Shown here: positions 46,704 to 54,202 of the stretch, one piece after another | How positions within the stretch are numbered: the stretch's first letter is position 1 | Layout of the letters: every line of letters starts with the position of its first letter | Assembly: GCF_001625695.1 (NCBI RefSeq) | Contig: NZ_AUXY01000133.1 | Span: forward strand, 1 to 64,000 | From: Pseudoalteromonas luteoviolacea H33-S | GTDB taxonomy: Bacteria; Pseudomonadota; Gammaproteobacteria; Enterobacterales; Alteromonadaceae | Length of the DNA stretch: 64,000 nt | Direction: 5' to 3' | Notes under the pieces: generated by a model | Database searches by the model: none | Told to the model about the DNA's origin: nothing | What the model saw: only the letters and a program-made list of their open reading frames with translations | Position numbers and translations under genes: made by a program

Positions 46704-46879
46704 ATTGCTTTGATAATGGTTTTGAAGCGATAAAGTCGAGTATTATCATGGGAGTTACTAGGTTAATTAAAGGACTATAAATGCGAAGCGGACTCAATCA
46801 AATTGCGGGTGTTAGGCTTCCCTTTGTTGGCTTGGCAAATTGATTAGATGAGCGCATTAAACTGAGATTAACTTCACCC

Positions 46880-47130
46880 GAAAGCCTTAATGGCCCGTCA
46901 ACTACCTTGCAATGGGCTGCGCCGACAAAAAACAATGCGTATGCAACAGGAGTGCAAGTGCTTTGGGAGATGGAAAGCCTTCAGTAACACGTAAAAAGAA
47001 TATACAAAATTATAAGCTTAGTTCTAGTACATCTTGATTCAATTAGAAAACCTGATCTAACAACACATACTTATTTTTATGTCTGATATTTTCCAAGCGA
47101 AGGGCTTGAGAAGTTTGTATTTATTGATGA
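46880..47130 (-). pseudogene. Decayed 3' end of CadC-type regulator, relic A
   Basis: Minus-strand sequence homologous to the last codons and the downstream flank of the regulator at 51907-54003. The relic reads KLLKPFAWKISDIK, loses one base (frameshift), then continues YVLLDQVF, a stop, and LNQDVLELSL with its own stop at 47010-47012. The intact gene reads LKPLKPFAWKISDIK and LNQDVVELSL. About 130 bases of 3' flank are also shared. This is therefore an old partial duplication, not an active gene. Confidence 0.75.
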
Positions 47131-47402
47131 GGGCTGTGTGTTATTAGCCTCTTTTTGTCGATTGGTGAGTAACTAAAAACTGAGCTACCACCTCTTCACC
47201 AAGTGTTTTAGAGTGCATTAGATTACGAAATCAGATAAAGACGGTTATCCAATAGAGATAACATGGAATGTTACTTTTGGCATATATCTGCGTAGTCATA
47301 TGCGCTTGAAGCATAGATAAAAATGGCGATTGAGTAGTAAGTTCTATTTTGATTTATTTATATGTACAGATATACATCGCTCAGTATTTGTCAAATATCA
47401 CT

Positions 47403-47566
47403 GTTATACGACAAGTGACGTATTTTAATCATTGCTAATTTGGTGACATCTGTTTAAGTTGTTGTTATGGTTGATAGTAATAAAGTGCGTATTTGAATCG
47501 CTGTTGTTATGCAACAGACATTACGCTGTTGTTATGCGACATTTGTCGTAGATAAAAATGTTAGGT
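47403..47566 (+). other. Cassette leader element A with attC-like R' core
   Basis: Contains three direct copies of a GTTATRCRACA 11-mer (47403-47413, 47506-47516, 47531-47541). It ends in GTTAGGT (47560-47566), which fits the attC/attI core GTTRRRY. From about 47440 on it aligns with 51205-51313. A complementary R'' partner was not found, so only a half-site is claimed. The TIR gene starts 50 bases later. Confidence 0.5.
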
Positions 47567-47616
47567 TCTTAAGTGTTACAACTAGCATTTCATATTAAAC
47601 AAAGTAAGGATATTTC

Positions 47617-50091
47617 GTGATTAAAGCATTTTTGTCTCATTCAAGTCAGGATAAAGAACACTATGTTCGTAATGTAGCCAATTGGTTGGATAAAGATGAG
47701 ATTATTTATGACGAATATACTTTTGAAGAAGGTGAGAGGCCTTTAGATCAAATAATTGATGGCTTAGATAAGTCGGAAATTTTTGTACTTTTCTTATCAG
47801 ATAATGCACTAAATTCTGAATGGGTAATAAAAGAAATAACTGAAGCTAAGATTAGGCTGGACAGTAATCAGATAAACAAAATATTTCCTATTATTATTGA
47901 CGATAAAATACAGTATACAGATTCAAGAATACCTGAATGGTTAAGAGATAATTACAATTTAAAACCTATCAAAAGAGCAAATGTTGCTGCCAGAAGAATT
48001 CACAATAAATTAAGAGAAGTAAGTTGGACAAAACATCCAGAGCTAAAAATAAGAGAAAACTATTTTGTTGGCCGGCTAAATGAATTAGATTCTTTTGAAG
48101 AGAGAATACATGATTTTTCTAAAGAAAAGCCGACTGTTTTAATTTGCTCTGGTTTTAACGGTGTTGGCCGAAGAAGCCTTATTCACAAAGGGTGTTTAAA
48201 GACTAATATCTCGGAATGTTCTCACAAACCTTCCGCAATATTCTTAGATCGAAATGTATCAATTGAAGATTTCATATTAAAGCTAAACGATTTTGGTTTG
48301 ATTGATTTTGGCGACTCACTTGAAGCATTGAGTGATAAAACTGTCGATGAAAAGATTGAATATATTCATCAGGTCATGAACGCAGCTTATAATTCTAAAG
48401 AATTAATCTACTTCATCGATGATGGTTGCCTTGTTAACTACAAAAGGGAGCTTAATAGCTGGTTTGCAAAGGCGATAGCTACTTATAATAAAACTGCTTA
48501 TCCTATCTTCTGCATCGCATCAAAATATAAAGTAGCATTTCCCGCTAGGCCGAAAAATGACAGTTTCTTCTTTCTCGAAATAACTGAGTTAAGTACTGTC
48601 GAGAGGAAGCGTTTTTTTAGTCAGCTAGCAGGGTTATATAAGTTTGAATTATCACTTGAGCAGTTTAACGATATTTGTAATTTACTATCAGGGCTACCAG
48701 AACAGGTTACATTTGCAGCTGATATGTTAAGAGAAGATAACCAAACAAGCTTTCATGATAAATTGGCAATTTTAGCTGATTATAACTCTGAAAGAGCTGC
48801 GACCTTATTGAATAAATATGAAAACAACGAATCAACTTTAGATTTTATCCGAATGCTTTCAAAGTTTGAAGTTATTACTATGGATTTTCTGTTTTCAATA
48901 GTGAGTGAAGAAAAATTCTATCCTGTAATCGAGGAACTCGCAGCGGAGCATATAGTCGAATTGATCGGACTAGATGGAGATATTGTTCGATTAAACGATG
49001 TTGTAAGAGATTACATTGCAAGAAATAGATTAACTTTTAGCCCAGAACTTTCAGAACGAATCACAGAGCGAGTAAAGACCACGATTGAAAGAGATGATCT
49101 ATTTGAATTGGACTCATCTGAGTTTATTTTTTCCATTAAAGAGGCTTTGAAAGAAGGCACTAATATTAATGATAAATTCTTAATTCCATCACATTATCTA
49201 AGGTGTATGAAGGATCTTTATTATAACCGAGGAAGTTTACAAAGGATTATTGAGCTAGCAGATTTAATTCTTGAGAAGGAGAATAATATCGATGACTCTG
49301 CCTTGCAGGATATTAGGTACTATTTATGCTTGGCTTTAGCAAAAACAAAGAATTCAAGGCTATTGAAAGAAGTGCAGTTAATAAAAGGCGATGAACATCA
49401 CTTTTTACTTGGATTTTATTATAGATTGCAAGGTCGTTATAAGGATGCACTTGAGAGATTACAGAAAATTGAAAACAGCAGATATGTTGCAGCAAGATGT
49501 AAAAGGGAGATAGTACAAGTATATGTACAAATGGAAGAGTATGATAAGGCACTTGATTACGCAAAGAAAAATTATGAAGACAACCGTAGTAACCAATTTC
49601 ATACCCAAGCCTATTTCAATTGCTTGATTAACACTGATGAGGCCAAAAAGAATAGTGTATTACTAAAAGAGTTGATTCATAACTTAAGGTCTATTGGATC
49701 TGAGCAATCAATTGAAATGTCGAATATCGCCGAAGCAATCTTTGAAGCTAAGATTAATGATTCAGAGGTTACTGCCTTTGATAAAATAAAAGACTGTATT
49801 GCTATATATCCTGATAATCACTATCCGCTACTTGCTGCATGTGATATAGCCTTAAAATTTAATAATTTAGGAGAGTTTGAATCGGCTCTCGAAGAGTTAT
49901 TGCGAATAAGTAAAAATAATCATATATCTCAACGGTCTTTAAATCGATATAGAGCATTAAGTGCAGCTCTAAAAGGTGATGAAGGTGCTGCACTTTCTCT
50001 AATTAGAGATGATATAAATAGATACCCAGAAGAAAGTCGTCAGAGAACTACTCGAATGATTTGTGAGTTTGCTAAACGGAATAGAACCTAA
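47617..50091 (+). CDS. TIR-STAND (NLR-like) protein, candidate anti-phage gene
   Basis: An 824-residue protein. Residues 1-140 form a TIR domain: FLSHSS loop, DEYTFEEGERP, and SEWVIKEI with the conserved catalytic Glu73 of NADase TIRs. Residues 150-520 form an NTPase module, with FVGRLNELDSFEERI, a Walker A variant GFNGVGRRS (179-187, Arg for Lys) and Walker B LIYFIDDG (263-270). The C-terminal about 300 residues are helical and TPR-like. Such proteins sense a phage trigger and deplete NAD. The GTG start has AAGGA 7 bases upstream. Its stop codon overlaps the attC R'' site, so it is a cassette gene. Visibly AT-rich. Confidence 0.85.
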   Translation: MIKAFLSHSSQDKEHYVRNVANWLDKDEIIYDEYTFEEGERPLDQIIDGLDKSEIFVLFLSDNALNSEWVIKEITEAKIRLDSNQINKIFPIIIDDKIQYTDSRIPEWLRDNYNLKPIKRANVAARRIHNKLREVSWTKHPELKIRENYFVGRLNELDSFEERIHDFSKEKPTVLICSGFNGVGRRSLIHKGCLKTNISECSHKPSAIFLDRNVSIEDFILKLNDFGLIDFGDSLEALSDKTVDEKIEYIHQVMNAAYNSKELIYFIDDGCLVNYKRELNSWFAKAIATYNKTAYPIFCIASKYKVAFPARPKNDSFFFLEITELSTVERKRFFSQLAGLYKFELSLEQFNDICNLLSGLPEQVTFAADMLREDNQTSFHDKLAILADYNSERAATLLNKYENNESTLDFIRMLSKFEVITMDFLFSIVSEEKFYPVIEELAAEHIVELIGLDGDIVRLNDVVRDYIARNRLTFSPELSERITERVKTTIERDDLFELDSSEFIFSIKEALKEGTNINDKFLIPSHYLRCMKDLYYNRGSLQRIIELADLILEKENNIDDSALQDIRYYLCLALAKTKNSRLLKEVQLIKGDEHHFLLGFYYRLQGRYKDALERLQKIENSRYVAARCKREIVQVYVQMEEYDKALDYAKKNYEDNRSNQFHTQAYFNCLINTDEAKKNSVLLKELIHNLRSIGSEQSIEMSNIAEAIFEAKINDSEVTAFDKIKDCIAIYPDNHYPLLAACDIALKFNNLGEFESALEELLRISKNNHISQRSLNRYRALSAALKGDEGAALSLIRDDINRYPEESRQRTTRMICEFAKRNRT

Positions 50092-50183
50092 CAAGTCAAT
50101 TCAAAGGTAAAAAATAGCTGGCTTTACTCCTTCGTCGCTAAGTTTAGCCAGCTATTTTATTGCCTCTGATTGAAGCGTTAGGC
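50086..50183 (+). other. attC integron recombination site
   Basis: A 98-bp imperfect palindrome with canonical parts. R'' is ACCTAAC (50086-50092), followed by a spacer and an L''-like AATTCAAAG. The stem AAAATAGCTGGCT pairs perfectly with AGCCAGCTATTTT. An L'-like segment leads to R' GTTAGGC (50177-50183). R'' overlaps the TIR stop codon, as is usual for cassettes. The bottom strand would be recognised by an integron integrase, cutting G/TTAGGC. Confidence 0.88.
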
Positions 50184-50227
50184 ATCTTGATGAATTGGAT
50201 TCATCTTCAACTATAAGGAAATAAAAG

Positions 50228-50797
50228 ATGAAAAATAAACTTATGTTCGCTGCTCTATTTTTTAATGCTGCCTCCGCACATGCAATTAATTCTGATCTAA
50301 GAGGAGTAATTTTAAGTTTTGATGATATTCGATGTGGTGAATCGAAACAGGAACAAAAAGCAAACTTCAAAAAGTATACTCCTGCTCTCCTAAAACCACG
50401 TAAATCATATGGTGTAACCGTAATACCTCATGAGTATTCGATAGATTCTAGATTTAGTGTTTTAAATCCTCTAGACACAAAAGCTATAGCTTTCAATTGG
50501 TATCGAACCGAAATACCATCTGGGTATAAGTTCGAATTGCTATCCTATTCAAGATACATCATTCTTGGGCCAGAGAATGATAAAAATTTTGCATTACAAA
50601 ACTATATGAAAATTGAAACTGATCTAAGGGAAAAACTAGGTGTAGAATTAGGTAGTCCACCTAAAATTCAAAAACATGGTAACACTGAACCTCAAAAATG
50701 GTGGCTCTATGAGCAAAAGCCGTTCAAGGGTGAGCTTTTTGTTAATTTGGGTTCGTTTAAACACAAAGGACAATGGTTAGCATCTGTTGAGAACTGA
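50228..50797 (+). CDS. Exported cassette-encoded protein, unknown
   Basis: A 189-residue protein with a Sec signal peptide (MKNKLMFAALFFNAASAHAI). The mature domain is unrecognised, with one Cys (DIRCGES) and a basic, aromatic-rich C-terminus. AAGGAAATAAAA precedes the ATG. It begins 44 bases after the attC R' core, as expected for the next gene of a cassette array. The sequence after its stop (GAACTGAAAAAGGACAG) matches the inner part of the attC-like site at 51617 but lacks an R'' core, so its own attC seems eroded. Confidence 0.65.
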   Translation: MKNKLMFAALFFNAASAHAINSDLRGVILSFDDIRCGESKQEQKANFKKYTPALLKPRKSYGVTVIPHEYSIDSRFSVLNPLDTKAIAFNWYRTEIPSGYKFELLSYSRYIILGPENDKNFALQNYMKIETDLREKLGVELGSPPKIQKHGNTEPQKWWLYEQKPFKGELFVNLGSFKHKGQWLASVEN

Positions 50798-50800
50798 AAA

Positions 50801-50817
50801 AGGACAGACACAAATTT
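50801..50817. repeat. GGACAGGCAC-family motif
   Basis: AGGACAGACACAAATTT directly follows the stop of the exported cassette gene. It is one base different from the AGGACAGGCAC core found elsewhere in the window. Confidence 0.45.
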
Positions 50818-50827
50818 AGTCTCAGCT

Positions 50828-51105
50828 GAAAGCCATTATGGTTCATCAATGTTCTTGCACTAAACGGAGCCAACAAAAAGTAATGCGTATGAAACTGCAA
50901 GCGGGTGCTTTTGGTAGTGGATCGTCCTCTCAATCAGTCATAAAAATAAGACAAAAATTATAAGTAGAGTTCCACCGCATCTTGATTCAGCTTTATGAGC
51001 TGAACTAACAATATATGCTCATCTTTGATATCTGACATTTTCTATGTGAAGGGCTTGAGAGTTTTTTATTTTTTGATAAGTTTGCCACTTAAGCTGTACT
51101 CGTAA
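50828..51105 (-). pseudogene. Decayed 3' end of CadC-type regulator, relic B
   Basis: A second partial copy of the regulator's 3' end and flank. On the minus strand one frame reads EYSLSGKLIKK, a stop, KTLKPFT, a stop, then KMSDIKDEHILLVQLI and LNQDAVELYL, ending at the stop 50958-50960. The intact gene reads QYDLNGEFIKK, then LKPLKPFAW and KISDIKGNYVLLDQLI. Two in-frame stops with the rest of the frame kept show gradual decay of a once coding copy. Confidence 0.8.
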
Positions 51106-51333
51106 TCTAAATGCTTTAATCAATCACAAGCCACTGCCATACAGTAAATAGGCTTTTAGTAAATGTCGATGAATGCTATGTGACAATTGAAGTACTTTGA
51201 TAGTTTCTGTTTTGGTTACATTTGCCTAAGTTATTGTTATGCTATGGGTCGATAAAGTACGTATCTGAATCGTTGTTGTTATGCGATGCTTGTCGTAGTT
51301 AAAAGTGTTAGTTGTTAATGAAGGTTTGGTGTA
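51106..51333 (+). other. Cassette leader element B
   Basis: From about 51205 this aligns with leader A, sharing TTGTTATG, GATAAAGTRCGTAT and TGTCGTAG. It has a GTTATGCGATG copy at 51278-51288 and ends in GTTAGTT (51307-51313), a degenerate core. The small membrane-protein gene starts 21 bases later. The upstream part shows no gene. Confidence 0.5.
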
Positions 51334-51615
51334 ATGGATACAATCATTTTTTATCTTTTAGGTTCATTAGCATTTGTATTTTGCTTAACAATAATTGTTC
51401 TTCCTCAGCTCCTTTACAAGTATATTTTACCATCTGCACCAGAAAGAGAGCTATCAATTGAAGCTAATATGTGGCCTTTAACGTTAGCTCCTGAACATTT
51501 TTCTAAATCAGGGCAAAGAATTAGGTTTATAGGTTTCAAAATTCTCTGGTGTTGTGCAGCCAGCATGGGTGTAATTATTTTAGGTATAATTTCTTTTTTG
51601 CTGGTTGTTAATTAA
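51334..51615 (+). CDS. Small cassette-encoded membrane protein
   Basis: A 93-residue protein with two predicted transmembrane helices (IIFYLLGSLAFVFCLTIIVL and ILWCCAASMGVIILGIISFL) flanking a polar loop. No family is recognised. GAAGG lies upstream of the ATG. The gene starts just behind leader B and its stop is followed immediately by ACCTAAC, the R'' core of an attC-like site. These are both marks of a gene cassette. Confidence 0.65.
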   Translation: MDTIIFYLLGSLAFVFCLTIIVLPQLLYKYILPSAPERELSIEANMWPLTLAPEHFSKSGQRIRFIGFKILWCCAASMGVIILGIISFLLVVN

Positions 51616-51616
51616 C

Positions 51617-51711
51617 ACCTAACAAATGAACTGAAATAGGACAGGCATAAATTTTTTGCTTTAATCGTGCAATGTTACTACTGTTTAAATATCCAGTTTA
51701 AAGTTAAGTTG
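51617..51711 (+). other. attC-like site, degenerate
   Basis: R'' ACCTAAC lies right after the stop codon. It is followed by a short spacer and AACTGAAATA, which pairs imperfectly with TATCCAGTT upstream of a candidate R' GTTAAGT near 51705. Both cores fit RYYYAAC/GTTRRRY with one mismatch between them. The loop carries GGACAGGCATAAATTT at 51639. Weaker than the site at 50086. Confidence 0.55.
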
Positions 51712-51732
51712 AATAGAAAAAGGAATCTAATG

Positions 51733-51764
51733 GGACAGGCACATATTTATAGGCACATATTTAT
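51733..51764. repeat. GGACAGGCAC motif with 14-bp tandem duplication
   Basis: GGACAGGCAC at 51733 begins a tandem pair of the 14-mer AGGCACATATTTAT (51737-51750 and 51751-51764). It lies between the last cassette and the regulator's 3' flank. Confidence 0.6.
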
Positions 51765-51906
51765 AAATTTATCCTCCCCATAAAACCGCGATTGCTCATC
51801 AATGATCTTGCACAGCACTGAGCCAACAAAAAACAATGCTCATACCACATAAAGCAAGCGCTTTTTGAAGTGGAGTACCCTCAATAACTCAAAAAATAAC
51901 ACAAAA

Positions 51907-54003
51907 TTATAAGCTGAGTTCTACCACATCTTGATTCAGCTCGATAAGTTGGTCTAGCAACACATAGTTACCTTTTATATCTGATATTTTCCAAGCAAAG
52001 GGTTTAAGAGGCTTTAATTTTTTAATAAATTCCCCGTTTAAGTCGTATTGGGTTAAGTAACCTGATTTTATGTCATAGCTATAAAAGTGTTGTTTGTATA
52101 ACACTAAGCTGTGGCCATTCAGTGTCGGCATTCGCTGGTATTCAGTGCTCTCAGAGTTAAGCATTCGCTTAAAAACCTGCCCATCAAAGTCACTGATATA
52201 GAGTGCATGGTCACTGAGCCAGACTGACTGAACATCGTCAACTGAGTGGGCTGTAAAAATTTGCTTGTCTAGGTCCAGTTGCCAAAGTGTATGGGCAGAG
52301 GGGTGTGATGCCGTGACAAAAACCCCTGATTGAGGGTGCCAGTTTAGTACTTCCACTAGTGGTGCTGGCGCTTCAATGATGTGAGTTTCTCCATTTAAAT
52401 TAACCATGTTGAGCTGGGTTTGATGAATGACAGCCAGGTTTTGACCATCTGGAGACCAGCTAAACTGCTCAATTTTGCTGTGCTGCGAAAAGTGTGTCAG
52501 TTGCTTTTCTTGTACGCCGTCCCAAAGCCATATCTGATCTTGTCCACTGCGAGCAGAGATAAAGGCAATCAGCTCACCATTTGGTTGAAATCGGGCATAC
52601 TTTTCTCGGCTTTTAGAGCGTGCAAAGCTTGGATATGGTTGTACGCTTTGATTCATTACGCGCTCTGTTTTGACGTCTAGATCACCACTGAAAGGGATGA
52701 GTGCGATATCCGTATCTTTATTGCCTTTGATGGCGATGATCTTGGAAGTCAAAGGGTGAGATTGCGCACTCACAATATCATTGAGTGCAGTTTGATACGC
52801 AGTCACTTTGCCATCCAGTGTTAAGTGATAAAGCTTACCATGTGAGACTGCCAACAATGCATTGCCATGATCCGAAAAACGGATAGAAAACTGGCTTACT
52901 TGCAGCTGTTGATTGCTTGTGTCTATTTCGCTTTGTTGCAAGAGTTCGCCGCGCTTATTGAGTATGCTCAGTATATGCTGGTTTTCTTGATTAAAGGAAA
53001 GCACTGCATACTGTGCATGTATTGGGTCATAGTCATATGTATAAACAGAATGACCTACCAAGTTAAATAGGGTGCCAGTGTGTTGTGCTAGTGCATTGAA
53101 CTTAATTAAGGTCTGTGTGTTACCTTGGCGGCTTAAAAACGCATATTGGTGGTTTGGCAGTGCTACGGGTCGTGTTATCGAGTTGGCTTGGCACTGATAG
53201 GGCACAGTCGCAACTTGAGGCGTATTCAAGGCGGTAGCAAAATTCAGCATATTGATTTGCCAGCAGTTAGCCTGTAACGGTTCGTGTTGCGTGGTTTTGC
53301 TTTGATCACAATGGCGTTGCTTTGTATAAAGTATGTTACGCCCATCCGGTGTAAAACGTGTATCGCGGTAAAAGCCGGGCTCTACACTTAGCTGTTTTTC
53401 AATACCTGTTTGTAGGTTTTTAGCCCAGATATGGCTTTGGCATGAGTGCGTATGGCGATTAAATACGATGTATTGTCCATTGGGACTATAGGTTACTTCA
53501 CTCTCAAAGGCATCTGTATAAGTGAGCTGTTTTAAAGAGTTCACTTTCAAAGGTTCGGGTTGCGTATGCCACCCTGTCAGTAAGCCAAGCATAATAATCA
53601 AAACGCACGGCAACCCAAAATATAGAGCCTGTTTGAGACTCAGTGAACTTTGCATGGCGGCGAATTTGGGTTTGTTTTCTGGTAGCCATTGCACATCTAC
53701 CATGAGCCGATAGCCTATTTTGGGATGTGTCGCAATGATATGTGGCGACCTAGCGTCATCCCCAAGTACTTTTCTTAGCCGTGCAATACACCGCTGTAAG
53801 GCATTAGGGACAACCTCACTGCCTTTCCAAACCTCATCCATGATTTGTTGGTGGCTAACCACTTCAGGCGCGTTTTGTGCGAGTAAAAGCAGTACCTGTA
53901 AAATTTTGGGTTCTACCTTGGTACTTTGCTCTGCATAAGAGATTTCAGAACGAGATAAGTCTATGAGATGTTCTTGAATATAAAAACGCTGCGTTGGGGA
54001 CAT
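51907..54003 (-). CDS. CadC-type winged-helix regulator with PD40 sensor
   Basis: A 698-residue protein. Residues 1-105 form an OmpR/CadC-type winged helix (VEPKILQVLLLLAQNAPEVV; NALQRCIARLRKVLGD; IIATHPKIGYRLM). One transmembrane helix follows (about 130-145: LYFGLPCVLIIMLGLLTGW). The periplasmic part has many PD40/TolB-like blades (YSPNGQYIVFNRH, FTPDGRNILYTKQ, FQPNGELIAFISA, WSPDGQNLAVIHQ). It is a one-component transmembrane regulator whose propeller senses an envelope signal. The convergent S9 peptidase may once have been its direct neighbour. Two decayed copies of its 3' end lie in the island. Confidence 0.85.
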   Translation of the reverse strand: MSPTQRFYIQEHLIDLSRSEISYAEQSTKVEPKILQVLLLLAQNAPEVVSHQQIMDEVWKGSEVVPNALQRCIARLRKVLGDDARSPHIIATHPKIGYRLMVDVQWLPENKPKFAAMQSSLSLKQALYFGLPCVLIIMLGLLTGWHTQPEPLKVNSLKQLTYTDAFESEVTYSPNGQYIVFNRHTHSCQSHIWAKNLQTGIEKQLSVEPGFYRDTRFTPDGRNILYTKQRHCDQSKTTQHEPLQANCWQINMLNFATALNTPQVATVPYQCQANSITRPVALPNHQYAFLSRQGNTQTLIKFNALAQHTGTLFNLVGHSVYTYDYDPIHAQYAVLSFNQENQHILSILNKRGELLQQSEIDTSNQQLQVSQFSIRFSDHGNALLAVSHGKLYHLTLDGKVTAYQTALNDIVSAQSHPLTSKIIAIKGNKDTDIALIPFSGDLDVKTERVMNQSVQPYPSFARSKSREKYARFQPNGELIAFISARSGQDQIWLWDGVQEKQLTHFSQHSKIEQFSWSPDGQNLAVIHQTQLNMVNLNGETHIIEAPAPLVEVLNWHPQSGVFVTASHPSAHTLWQLDLDKQIFTAHSVDDVQSVWLSDHALYISDFDGQVFKRMLNSESTEYQRMPTLNGHSLVLYKQHFYSYDIKSGYLTQYDLNGEFIKKLKPLKPFAWKISDIKGNYVLLDQLIELNQDVVELSL

Positions 54004-54202
54004 AATCTTATTTTACGGCTCGAAGTATGCTCGAGTATATGCAGTTAATTAGAGGCTGTCGAGTATCAAAATATTATATAACCTATTGTAAATTATAGAT
54101 ATCATCTATTCATCATGAATTCCTCAGTGTGCCTTTGTTGTGCTTTTCGGGCTTTAAAGCACAGTAATGGCGCAAAAGTCATTACATATGAAGGGAAATA
54201 TT

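Larger units (their letters stand above)
46704..47616. other. Left flank of cassette island
   Basis: No intact gene in about 900 bases. Holds GTTAGGC at 46811 (isolated, no partner), regulator relic A (46880-47130), an undefined AT-rich stretch, then the repeat-rich leader ending in GTTAGGT at 47560. The next gene's ribosome-binding site lies at the end. Confidence 0.5.

Noticed and set aside
46811..46817. GTTAGGC as an attC core at the left edge of the island
   Set aside because: No complementary R'' or stem was found around it, so it may be chance.
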